64,000 bases of DNA, taken from Pseudoscleropodium purum (Eukaryota > Streptophyta > Bryopsida > Hypnales > Brachytheciaceae). Below are positions 46,197 through 57,300 of the stretch, piece by piece. Location of the stretch: the NCBI GenBank assembly GCA_963969395.1, contig OZ017803.1, positions 8,184,001-8,248,000 of the forward strand, given 5' to 3'. The position numbers were made by a program, and so were the translations under genes. The first letter of the stretch is position 1. The number at the start of each line of letters is the position of its first letter. Below the pieces are notes generated by a model that worked only from the letters and a program-made list of their open reading frames with translations, made no database searches and was not told the DNA's origin.

Positions 46197-46517
46197 AAAG
46201 TGACCCTAAACCCATATTTTGCACGATAAATAGAGGTCTTCATGGCACTATATAGTTCAACTAACTTTTCATTCATTCAATGTAAAATTTGAAATTAAAA
46301 AAGGTAGCCTTCCTTTATGACCAAATTTATGAATTTTTGATAAATGATATTTTTGTACAAAGATATGGACTAAAATGTGCAAATATTCACGAAAGGATTG
46401 CGACGTTTAATATATGTATCCAAATATTCACGTTGCATTGTGTATAAAGCAATTGTAAGAAGGTAGTTGAATAAAAATTCTACTATGAAATTGAATTAGT
46501 TGACGTCTAATCACTTA
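46197..46517. other. Intergenic DNA
   Basis: AT-rich, no gene recognised. Confidence 0.4.
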
Positions 46518-46835
46518 GTAAACCGCTAAATGTCCAAGTCCTTGCAAGTGTGTTTTGGCTATCGAAAAAGAGCATGGACTTATAGTTATCCCCAATGAAG
46601 CAAATTGTTCTTTTTTCAAAATCTCATGGTATAGATGTTTAATCCCTAAAGTTCTTTTCACTAAAAACACTTCAAAACTGCTAGTAGTAGTGCAAATACC
46701 AAGTCTTGGAAGAAAAATACTTTTGGACATATGTAACCGTAGGATCTTGTAGTAAATTAGTTGGAAAAGATGTGGAACAAATTTTAGACAAATCCACCAT
46801 TTGGATTGTAAGATATTAGATATTGAGTGTTTCAT
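46518..46835 (+). mobile_element. Adjoining T3 and T1 fragments
   Basis: 46,518-46,642 starts GTAAACCGCTAAATG (a decayed TTAACCCCTAAATG) and matches the 41,100-41,223 fragment inverted. At 46,639 a second end, TTAATCCCTAAAG, opens a partial T1 copy (CCGTAGGATCTTGTAGTAAA near 46,736) that stops near 46,835. The two fragments abut at a TTAA. Confidence 0.5.
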
Positions 46836-47047
46836 TTAAGGGGGCTATTCAATTATGTCTATTAATGAACAATTGGTAGGCTAACAAACCTAACTTAGCA
46901 TATATTTTAATATTTGTTGCAATTGTTTTAGGAATATTATAACATAATACTATTATAATATTCTTATAAATGATATAGTACTAAATCATTTCAAAATCAA
47001 CAACATTTGAACACAATCTATCAATCTTGTCTTCCATACTCCTTTAA

Positions 47048-47049
<2 letters not shown>

Positions 47050-47080
<31 letters not shown>
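47050..47080. repeat. (TA)n microsatellite
   Basis: Uninterrupted alternating T and A, followed by an imperfect extension. Confidence 0.92.
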
Positions 47081-47086
<6 letters not shown>

Positions 47087-48837
47087 TAAAATATATTAGA
47101 TAAATCAACATGAACAAATCAATGATTATATATTTCATAGATCTATTCTTCATCAATCAAATAAGAGTGCATGTGCAAATATAGACAAAGATGGTTTCTC
47201 CATTTGTTCCCAAAAATTAAATAAACAAATAGAGAAAAATATGAAGTGAATGTTACTTGGAGAATTGAAGGGAAAGAAATTGAAGTATTCAATTGCATTT
47301 TATTAAATTGGAAAATTGCATGTGGATGGCATGAATTAATCTTCATAGATGCTAAACTCATACGAGTTACATTTCAACATTTATGATTTATGCAATTGAT
47401 TGAATTGAAAGCTCTTGTAATTACATTTTCAAATTTTTGATTCAATCATTCAAATTTGCAAGAGTGATTTATGATAGATTTATAACTTTAAATGTGAAAG
47501 CATTCAATGCCTTTATGCGTTTGTTCATCAATATATTAATTTTAAATAAATAATATATATTTTTTATAACATATGCATAAACCATTGCATTAAAAAAAAC
47601 AAAAACTAAGAGCCAAGCCAAATAGGCTGGTCAAATGAAGAGAACAAGAGAACAAGAGCCCTACGAGAAAGCAAAGGAAAAAAAAAAATATCAAAAGGAT
47701 TCAAAGGAAGGAGCAAGATGCATTCTTGCAAGACCGTAGAATACATAATGAGATAATGATTTCAAAATCCAAACACAAATATATTTTCTATTTCAATGAG
47801 AGTCAAAAATGAACTCCCTTGCTCTCAAAGATTGTACAATGTACACGTTATACAAAACGAACATATAACAGAAAGAGTAGAAGACATCGTTTATCATGAT
47901 TGAAAACTGAAATGATTTTTTCTTTCTATGTAGAATATTTTATGAAATGTAACAATGTATTTAATTATCATAGTAATTGGTAGAAATCTTTGTGCAATAC
48001 ATAGAAACATTTCATTCATGTGGAATTTTTTCATTTATTTAGGATTAAAATTGAAGTATTATACTCTACAAAGTACAAACCGAAAACAATATCATATACC
48101 TAAGTTCAAAAGTTTGCAATTGTTTCGTGAATTCATTTTGAAAACTCAAACAAAGAAATATTTTATAATCAATATCTTGTTCATTTGAATCATTTCAAAA
48201 TTCGAATTCCGAATTCAATTCCTATTTATAATAGAAATTATGTTTGTCAATTTTTTAGATCTTTAAACAATGAACCTTCTTTTTTTTTAAATTAATATTT
48301 AAAAACATCTGAAATAAGAATATTGAAATTACCCTTCAAAATAAATATAGCACATGTATAAGTGTATAATGTATTCTACTCAATCAACTCAAGTAATGAA
48401 TTTTTCTATGTTTTTAAGGAAAAATATAGCCATATATGATTTGAAAGTTAAAACATTGATTCTTTTTCTTTGTTTTCAAATCTAATCAAAATTTCATTAA
48501 AAAATATGAAAGACTCGATGTTCATTTGAAGATCGTGATGCACTTCTAATTAGAAAACACAACCTTTCATTAAATATCATGAGGTTGAAATCCATTAAAC
48601 TATTATTCTAATTATGTATTGGGGCTTTTTTTTAAATTTTCATTTGCTTATGATGAAAAAGGAATTGATTATTTCTGCAAAACATTTGATTTCCTAATGA
48701 ACTTTAAAAAAATCCCCACCATCTTCAGATCTTCTCAAAACCTATTTAGAAGGATAATATGAGTAAATAATCCAAACATATTCAACTTAACCACATTCCC
48801 TTCATTCGTAAAACAATTTAGGGGAGAAAAGAAAAGG

Positions 48838-48862
48838 TTTAGGGTATAGGGTTTAGGGTTTA
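48838..48862 (+). repeat. Interstitial telomere-like repeat
   Basis: TTTAGGG-TATAGGG-TTTAGGG-TTTA: three near-consecutive copies of the plant-type telomere unit, one with a substitution. Too short to be a telomere. Confidence 0.7.
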
Positions 48863-48993
48863 CATTTTTTTTTAAAATAAAATGATAAATCAATTACATT
48901 GATCCTCATTTAGCAGTGATTATTAGGCTGTTTTTTTTTTGAAATGTTACTGCTCTTTTTGAGTAATATCGACCTCTTAGGATGCTCTAATGG

Positions 48994-51900
48994 ACAGCTG
49001 GGCGGACGCCGTCGGCGGTCAGTGTTTAAGTGGGGCGGTCGGCGTGTCCAAAGCGCGGACGGCGTCGGAAGGCGGACAGTGCGGACAGTCCCGTCCGACC
49101 GCCCTGTTCGCCGCGTCCGACCGCCCGTCCGACCCGTCTGGCCTGTCCGCCCGCCTTGTCCGACCCGTCCGACCGGTCCGTTCGCCTGCCCCGTCCGCCC
49201 GTCCGCTTTAGCCCCGTTCGGGCCATTTCTTGTTTTTGAATGGAAACCCTAAAAATGAACCTTCAATTTTCTGGAGGGGACTATAAATGTTAGAAGAGAA
49301 GCTTTGGTATTCACTCTCGAAAAACCGAACGCTAAGATTTCCAAGGGCTATGAGCTTCAATTTATTGAGTCTCTTGCTTGGTAATGCATAGTTCGGTGGA
49401 CGGGGGGGCTTTGATTTTCAAAGCTTTGTGTGACTAATTTCATTGATATTGTATACATTGTCACGTTGTGGGTTTCAAATTGAAAACATTTTATTGGTTT
49501 CTTTTGAAATTGAGGTAAAACATACACTTGTCAGTATGGTGGCCAAATCGACGGGGGATTTTTCTCCTTGGTTTAGTATGCAAGAGGGTGGTAAAGTAAA
49601 ATGTAGGCTTTGCAAAGCGAGCATGTCAAGGAAGCTCAGCCGTATGTTCAGCCACTTAAGCTATTCTGGGCCTGAAGGTGTACGTGATAAAGGGGTGAGC
49701 CTTTGTCCACGATTACCAATGGCAATTCGAGATTTATTTCGGCATTGCGAAGGAGTTTTTCCAAAACGCGTTGTAATGGACAATGTGGATGGCAACCCTA
49801 GCCCTTCAGATGTCCAAGAGTTTTCGGTCGGAAAGGTTGTGTCGCATTCTGACCACGAAGACTCTTGTCCAGCGTCCAAAGAATTGGTATCAATGGTATG
49901 TACTACAACTGAAATGACTTTGAGTACGGAAGCTTCTAGTGAACGTGAAACCCCGAGGGCATCAAGTTCTAGGCCTCAGAGGTAAGGGAGCTTAGTGAAT
50001 GGGTTTGAAGAAGGTCATAGACGCAAATTACATTCAGTGTGGGCAAATTTTTTTTATTCGGCGAACATGCCATTTTCCGTGGCTCGAAATCCAGCTTTTA
50101 AAGAAGCAGTGAAGAAAACGGCTGCGTTTGGTAGGCCATACATTCCTCCCTTATACCACGACCTTTGGTACAAATTGTTGAATGAGGCGAAGACCAACAT
50201 TCAGACACAGTTGAATGCACGGACTGAAGATAGCATTCGAAAATTTGGAGCAACATTGTCCATTGATGGATGGAGTTCGGTGACTAATCGACCTCTCATC
50301 AATGCCATGCTTGTATCATCCGCAGGTGAAGAATTTCTTGGATCTGTGGATACAAGTGGTTGTGAAAAAAATGCGGAGTACTTGGCAACTGTGTTGGAAA
50401 AGTTCATTGAACAAGTGGGGTCCAAGAACGTCGTGTTAATAACTATGGATAATGCTCCCGTGAATCCGTCTGCATGAGCTGTAATATCTGCAAAATATCC
50501 TCATATTTTTTACCAAGGGTGCGTGGTACATGCATTGAATTTGTTGTTGAAGATTGGGCTGCACAGAAATGGATTGCTTCCAAATTGGATAAAGGAGTTC
50601 TTGTAGCTAAATTTATCAAGAAGAGACATATGCCGCTAGCTCTATTGCGAAAGTATTCGCCAAATCTTGGTCTCTTGATGCTTGAGGATACAAGGTTCGC
50701 CTCTAAATTTATCATGATGGAGCGTTTAACAAAATTGAGAGGAGCATTGGAACAAACGGTGGTAGATCCGCAATGGGTTGAGTATGTACATACTCTCAAG
50801 AAGAAACGTGGAGCGAAAGTCCAACCAAAAGATTTGGCCTTAGCGGTGAAGAAAATTGTTCTTGATGACCATTTTTGGAATCGGTCCATCAATTATGTGG
50901 AGATGGTTGAACCAATCATATGTGCACTTCGCGATTTGGATTCAAAATCACCATGCATGGGGAAGGTGTTGCATATCATGAGGAAGTTAAAGAAGCACGT
51001 GAACGGATTACAAAGTCCACCATTTTGTTTGCTAGAAGAACTTGCAATTCCATTGGTACAGTCTTTTTATGCTTGAAGAAAAATGGTGGACAACGATCTC
51101 CAATCAGCCGCAGCTCTTTTGAATCCATATCTTCTTCATGACAAAGAGCTAGTGGATGACGCAGATGCAATGTCAGGATGTAAGAAAGTTTTGGAGAGAA
51201 TATGTAAACCGGATGAATATGCAACAGTGGTGAAGGAATTTGTAGCTTTTCGACACAAGGAACCTCCATTCCACAATATGTTGAATCTGGGAGATCAAAT
51301 GTTGTCCGCACATGCTTGGTGGGATTTTGAAGGTGCATGTGGCAAGTTTATAGTTCCATTAGCGAAGAGGATATTGGCTCAACCGGTGTCATCATCTTCA
51401 TGTGAACGGAATTGGAGTAACTATTCTTTTGTTCACAACAAATCTCGAAATAAATTGAAGTCGGAGAGAGCAGCGGACTTGGTGTACGTATATACCAATT
51501 CCAAAGTATTAAACGCATCGAAGGAAAAAGATGAAAAAAAATGGTATAATGATAATGTGGATCCGATGGAATCAGAGGATTCAAATAGGCCGACGTTAGA
51601 AGACGATGATGACGATGATGACGAGGATTTGGAAAGGGCCCTTTCAGCTGTAGATGGCGGAGATGACTTCAATCGTGCGATAGCATGGGGAGATGAAGAC
51701 GTTATGCAAGACTTTTCCGATTTGGTGAATGATACGCATGATTATCATCTAAACCGTAAGGATGTCGTTCCCGACAATGCAAACGATGCATATACCTTTT
51801 GTGAAGACGAGGACAATGTAGGGGGAGAGGAGAATCTACCTTCTTTAGCTGCATATTGCAATGGAATGGGATTCTTGAATAGCAAAAACATTCTATCGGA

Positions 51901-53335
51901 AAAGGCAAACGCTATTGCCAAAGAGGTGAAAATCAATGAGAATGCTATTGGTGATGATGGGAGAAATGAAGAAGTTTTAATTTCTCAATCTCCATTTGTG
52001 GCATTAAATGTAGTGCAAGGAAACGACAAAAGAGAAGATGCGGTCATGGAGGTGGACGTTTCAAAAGATGTGGGCAACAATAGTGGTGATGAGCGGGAAC
52101 CAAATATTGCGGTACAAAAAAATAATGATTCACTTGGGATGGCAGTCACAAATTCGGCAATTGTGAAGAGTGATAAAGGAAAGGAGCCAATGAAGTCAAT
52201 TTTTGAAGTACCGAGATCTAGTGCTCTTCTACCAATACCGTTGAAGTCTGTTAGCACACGATTGAATGATTCTCAGAGCTTTAGATATGGAAAACGCCTA
52301 ATGAACATTTCCAAAGAAATTTCTACAGGCGGTAATCTACGGAAAGTAGTGTCATCACCTACAAGCCTAAGTGATACGGATAGTGATCGGATGCTATTGG
52401 CATCTTTGCGTGCTCGCATTTTAGCAAAAGGAATGGCGCAAGAACCGATCAAATCAACAAACGGCACTCTATTACTTCAAAAGAAAGCCAAAGTGGAGAT
52501 AACCGTTCATAGACATGTCGACCCTACATCGAGATTGATGGTTCAAGAATCGAGTAACGTGAAAGCGAAAAGAGAAATGCAACCTTTTGCTATCTCTCTA
52601 GTGAAGAATAGGACCCCTCTTGATGAAAATGTTGCTACTTTGTCAAATAGAAAGAAAAGAAAGGTTCCTATTCAAAAAGCCTTTAATCGTTCTGTCAAAG
52701 TAAAAAAAGAAAAATTAAATTCGAAAGAAGGGAGTAAACCTACTTCGACAGAAGACTTGAAGGAGACAACGATACTTGATTCCAACAATGAAGATGACTC
52801 CGATAATGAAGATTTTGAACGGAGAGCTGTAGGAGAGAGTAGTGGGGCTGAGGTTAGAGGAGATGTGGATTGGCGTCCATAGGAATTGTGGAGATGTGAA
52901 TTTAGATGTTTGATTGTTTAGTTGCTCATGATATATGGAGCTCATGTTGACAAATGACAATGGTTTCTTCAATCATTTTATTATAAAATTGTTTGTTTAT
53001 TGATGATATACATCTCGCTGGATTTTAAAGTGATTTTGTTTTTAAATCAAAATGAAATTCAACAAAAAAAATTAAAAATATATTTCATATTTTAGCTTTT
53101 ACATAAATAGTGATATACAACTCTATTGAATCGCAATTGCAATATAAGAAAAATCAAAATCAAAATGACTTCATTCTTAATCTCTCATTGGTGAAAACAA
53201 TCAAAACAAAAAACCCAAAACGGGTTTTCTAAGCCGCCCCGTCTGTCCGCCCTGCCCGTCCGCCTGGCCCCACGCGTCCGTGCGTCCGGAATACGGACGC
53301 TATTTTGGGTCGGACGTAGAGATTCGTCAACCCTG
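48994..53335 (+). mobile_element. hAT transposon copy A (5' end truncated)
   Basis: GC-rich GTCCG repeats run from about 48,994 to 49,215, then a TATA-like CTATAAAT (49,281-49,288), a broken transposase gene (49,536-52,882) and an AT-rich 3' region. The terminus is GATTCGTCAACCCTG, ending at 53,335. The right end is a proper hAT end (CAGGGTTGAC family). The left GC-rich block has no CAGGGTTGAC end, so the left terminus is deleted. From 49,268 to about 53,220 it is almost identical to copy B (59,909-64,000), inverted. The right end directly abuts a copia LTR cut 71 bp short. Confidence 0.92.
49536..52882 (+). pseudogene. hAT transposase (BED-like/DUF659/dimerisation), broken, copy A
   Basis: The N-terminus has a BED-like zinc site (CRLC ... 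SHLSY). A DUF659/transposase core follows (LSIDGWSSVTNRPLINAML near 50,255, then LITMDNAPVN near 50,440 with the expected acidic residues). The C-terminal dimerisation domain is near 51,315-51,490 (SAHAWWDFEG, SSSSCERNWS, HNKSRNKL). Breaks: in-frame TAA at 49,983, in-frame TGA at 50,475, a 1-base frameshift near 50,550, and in-frame TGA at 51,074. Each stop is one C-to-T change from a sense codon (CAA or CGA). After the dimerisation domain the frame stays open about 420 more codons through an Asp/Glu run and a KKRKV motif, unusual for this family. ATG 49,536 is the likely start. It cannot make full transposase. Confidence 0.9.
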
Positions 53336-53547
53336 GGGTGGGGTGAGTTACAACCCACTACGTGGTTACTAACTGATCTCTAACTGATCTCTAACGTAAT
53401 ATGATTACCACTAACCCATACTTAACGGTTGCTATATAGCCGTCTGCTTGCTTGCCTATACATTTGAGTGGCCACAAGGTAGGAGTACCGACAGGGCAGA
53501 GTAGAGCCACCTGGAGTGACACATGGGCCAGCTCCAAGTAGCTAACA
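53336..53547 (-). repeat. Copia 3' LTR, truncated
   Basis: Starts (minus strand) TGTTAGCTACTTGG at 53,547 and matches the 5' LTR to 53,336, where the hAT A terminus CCCTG interrupts it. The missing 71 bp include the LTR TATA box region. Confidence 0.9.
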
Positions 53548-53556
53548 CCCCCCCTC
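53548..53556 (-). other. Copia polypurine tract
   Basis: Minus strand GAGGGGGGG immediately before the TGTTAGC start of the 3' LTR: the plus-strand primer site expected here. Confidence 0.8.
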
Positions 53557-53597
53557 GCTCAGACAACCGTTAGTGTCTGAGGGCTAATAGGCTGGCT

Positions 53598-54125
53598 ATG
53601 GTGACTCTGGGAAAACAGTCAGTGGGGAATTTGTTGGCTTTGCTTATTGATGATCTATCTGCTTGGCAGATATTCCTCCTTAGCCTCTGGATCATTTGTC
53701 ACTTGTTGTATAGACTCGCTGAGTCATCGAAAGAGTTCCTTAAGCGATGTTTCCTTGCTTCGTCAGGAGTCGAACAACCTTTGGATCTAGAGGAGACCAC
53801 GGTAAGTGAGGCCTGGGTGGATACTCCATCAACTTCTCGCTCAAAGGATATTGCAGCATCAGAGTCGGGCGAGTTGAGTAGCTCCCGCGGTGTTCTCATT
53901 GCAGCTTTGCCTGATGAAATAGTTACGAGTAAAATTTGGCTGCTCATAGTGCATTCTCCGTCAGTGTCGTTGTTGTTAAAGCTCCGCTGCTTGAGTGCGC
54001 CATGGGGGTGCTTCAATGGAGTGGAAGGTGTTGACCTTCTTGTGGTTAGACATGCCAAGGTACAACGGGTATGTTTTGCGGCACAAGACGATTTGGTTGA
54101 CACCAAATTAGCGACTGGTTTATGA
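53598..54125 (+). other. Antisense ORF (175 codons) in the copia 3' region
   Basis: Lies between RNase H and the 3' LTR and reads against the retrotransposon genes. It starts with ATG at 53,598. Residues about 11-45 are rich in hydrophobic residues (WQIFLLSLWIICHLLY) and the rest is polar. No family is recognised. Some plant LTR elements carry extra antisense ORFs here; it could instead be captured sequence or chance. The opposite strand also has a 135-codon open stretch (54,106-53,699). Confidence 0.3.
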
Positions 54126-54315
54126 GATAGCTAATTTTAGGGTTTTGATCTCTGAAAGCATGGAAGAGATTGAGAATAGACTTAGGTATACTGGGAGACG
54201 GACTGGATCGCTACCTTTCTATGTATCAATTCAGGATTGTCCTCCTGACATGAGTAACTGTCCCGAATACTACGGGCTGTAGCTCCATTTCAATAAACAG
54301 TTCTCGTATTTGGTT
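54126..54315 (-). other. Copia internal 3' non-coding segment
   Basis: Between the RNase H stop and the antisense ORF. No coding feature recognised; purpose unknown. Confidence 0.4.
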
Positions 54316-57300
54316 CTATCCGGCTTTTCTCGGTTCTATATCCACTAACCCTAATTGATCTCGTAATCTTTCAAAGTTGGTTTTTTCTAATGCTTTAGTT
54401 GGTATATCGGCGAGCTGATCGGTAGTGGGTACATATTCTAGTTTTACTTCGCCAGACTGAATCTTCTCTTTGATAAAGTGGTGGCATACCTCGATGTGCT
54501 TCGTGCGTCCATGATACACGGGATTGTGGGCAAGGTTCAAGCTTCCCTAATTATCGCCGTGAATCGTTGTTGGTTGTTGCAGGTCTTGTGCGCGTATTTT
54601 GCCAAGCAGCCTTCTTAATCAGACAGCTTCCTTTGCTCCTTCTGTTACAGCCATGTATTTTGACTCTGTGGAGGAGAGAGCGATTGTAGGTTGTTTTCGA
54701 TTATTCCATGTGATGGGGGTGCTTCTCAGGAGAAAAACGAATCCAGTTGTGGACTTGCGGTTGTGGGTGTCGGCAGTCCAGTCGACATCTGTGAAGCCGA
54801 GAAGCTCGCTATTCTCCCCCCTGCGATACAGTCAGGTAAGGCTCGTAGTACCTTTCAAGTATCGAAAAACGTGCTTAACGGCTTGCAAGTGAATCTCTTG
54901 AGGATGCTGCATGAAGCGGCTGATGACATTAACCGCGTAGCAAATATCTGGACGTGTGTGGGAGAGGAAGATGAGCTTCCCCACCATGCGCTGATAGCGG
55001 TGGACATCAACGGCAGGAGTCTACATGTCGGGAGTTAACTTCAGCTTTTCAACCATCGGAGTTGAAACAGGTTTGCAATTTTCAAAGCCGAATTCTTGAA
55101 GAATCTCCTTGATGTACTAGCGTTGTGTAACAAGGATGCCTTTGGGCTTGAAAAGGAATTCTAGGCCTAGACTGTAGGATAGCAAACCCAGGTCAGACAT
55201 CTCGAAAGCTTGTTGTATCTCTGATCGTATAAGAGAGATGTGCGCAGTGTTGTCCCCTGTAAGATAGACGTCGTCTACATAGAGAATAAGGAGGGTGAGC
55301 TTACCATTTTCTTTGTGAAAATACAGATTGTAATCGGCCTTGGACTTGTGTAGGCCTTGGCTGAGCAAGTAACTGTCCACTTTGTTGTACCATGCGCGCG
55401 GGGCTTGCTTCAAGCCGTATAACGCCTTCTTCAGTTTGTAGGCATGTGTGGGCATCGATGAGGTGAATCCAGGCGGCGGGGAGACATAAATGTCTTCGTC
55501 GATGATACCATTGAGGAAAGTTGTTTTAACGTCAAGATGAAATATTGGCCAGCCATGATGCCCTGCCAGTGCAACCATACTGCGAAGAGTATTCCATTTT
55601 ACAACTGGCACAAAAGTTTCGATATAGTCCTGACCTGCCTTCTGTTGGAATCCTCTGGCGACAAGTCTGGCCTTGAGCTTGGCAGGCGTGCCATTCGCAT
55701 TGGTTTTGACTCGGTACACCCACTTTGTAGAAATAGCTTTTCGATCTGGTGGTAGAGGAACCAAGTCCCAGGTATCATTCTTGTAGATGGATGCTAATTC
55801 ATCCTCCATGGCAGTTTTCCATCTAGGATGGAGAAGTGCAGCTTTGACGGTCGGAGGAAGACATAGCGAAGCTAGAGACTGAGTGAAGTTGAGGTGAAAG
55901 TCGTTGAGACGAGTAGGTGGTCGAGGAGCTCGGCCACTGCAAGTGGTGACTATGAATGGATCGGGGCTAGAAGCAGCATCATGAGAATGTCGATCCTGAA
56001 GATGGCGGCGTTGATATGTGTGCAAGGGAAGCGGAGCATAATGGGAGGGATCCGGGTGAAGTTGAATGTCGACATAGAGATCACTGCTTGGAGGAGCCAA
56101 GGAACCGGGGGCGGGCACAGGTACCTGGCGTGGATTGCATGGGGGCGTCACCTCCGAAGCGGATGTGGTACCAATGGGACTAGTCATTTCGTCAGTGCTC
56201 GGGCCGTGAAGCAAAGGCAATGGAGATGGAACTAAGCCATCTAGATGAGCAATAGCAATCGGACTAGCTCTTGGACCTGTGGATGGGGATCCACGAGAGC
56301 AGGTCGTGGTAGGCACCGGAGCAAAAGTGCTACATAGCAGTGGATCCAACGGCAGTAAAGACTGCCAATCCACGAAGATAGGTGGCGGAGTGCTAGGTCC
56401 GCTAGTTGGGACGCATGGAAACATGAGTTCATCAAACTACACATCTTTAAAAACTATTATCTTTCGAGTAGCCTGGTAGTAGTTGCGGAATCCTCTAGAT
56501 GTTGCATCGTAACCGACGAAGATGCATTCATGTGACCTCGGGGCCCACTTTTTTCTTGCAAGTGAGGTGTTAAGCACAAAGCTCCGGTAGCCAAACACGC
56601 GAAGATGATCAACGAAAGGTACCTGTCCAGTCAGCTTCTCGAACGGTGTGACGCCATTGTTAGCCTTTGTGGAGGTGCAATTGGCAACATAGTTGGCTGT
56701 GGCAACTGCCTCAGTCCATAGATGGGCAGGGATGCCACTTGCAAACGCCATGCATTGAGCCTTGTCGAGCAGAGTCCGATTTTTGCGTTCGGTGACCCCA
56801 TTTTGATGGGGAGTGTAGGTCTGAGTAAGTTGCCTGAGAATTCCAAAATCATCACAGAATTTGACGAATTCATGAGAAGTGTACTCCCCCCCGTTGTCAG
56901 AACGGATAGCTTTGATACGATGAGGGCTTTGAAGTTCCACCATTGCTTTGAACTGCTTAAACTTGAGCAAAGTTTCTGACTTTCGTTTTAAGAAGTAAAT
57001 CTAGGAGAAACGACTAAAGTCATCAGTGATCGTAAGCAGGTACCTGGACCTTGATAGTGATTAGGAGCTCAGTGGTCCGCATATGTCGCTGTGAACCAAC
57101 TCTAGAGGACTTTGGGTGCAGCTGGCTCCTTTGCGAGTTTGATCGGTCCCTGCAAGTCGTGGAGGCAACTTGCGGGGCTTAGGAGTGCATGATTGCTTTC
57201 CCTTACACCAAGCATGACAGAATGGTGCTGAGGTGGGGAGCACAGGTAGCCCACTAACTTTGCCTTTTGCTGCCATGAAAAGGAGAATTTTGTGGCTCAC

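Larger units (their letters stand above)
46836..48993. other. AT-rich intergenic stretch
   Basis: No gene supported. Contains a (TA)n run (47,050-47,080) and a telomere-like motif (48,838-48,862). Confidence 0.45.

Noticed and set aside
49980..50000. GGTAAG at 49,981 as an intron donor rather than a stop in the hAT gene
   Set aside because: The next open stretch continues in the same frame only a few codons later, so an in-frame stop explains it better; a real short intron is not excluded without cDNA.
54599..56479. Plus-strand frames opposite the copia reverse transcriptase and integrase
   Set aside because: Antisense shadows of recognised pol domains, unlike the antisense ORF in the region without pol domains.
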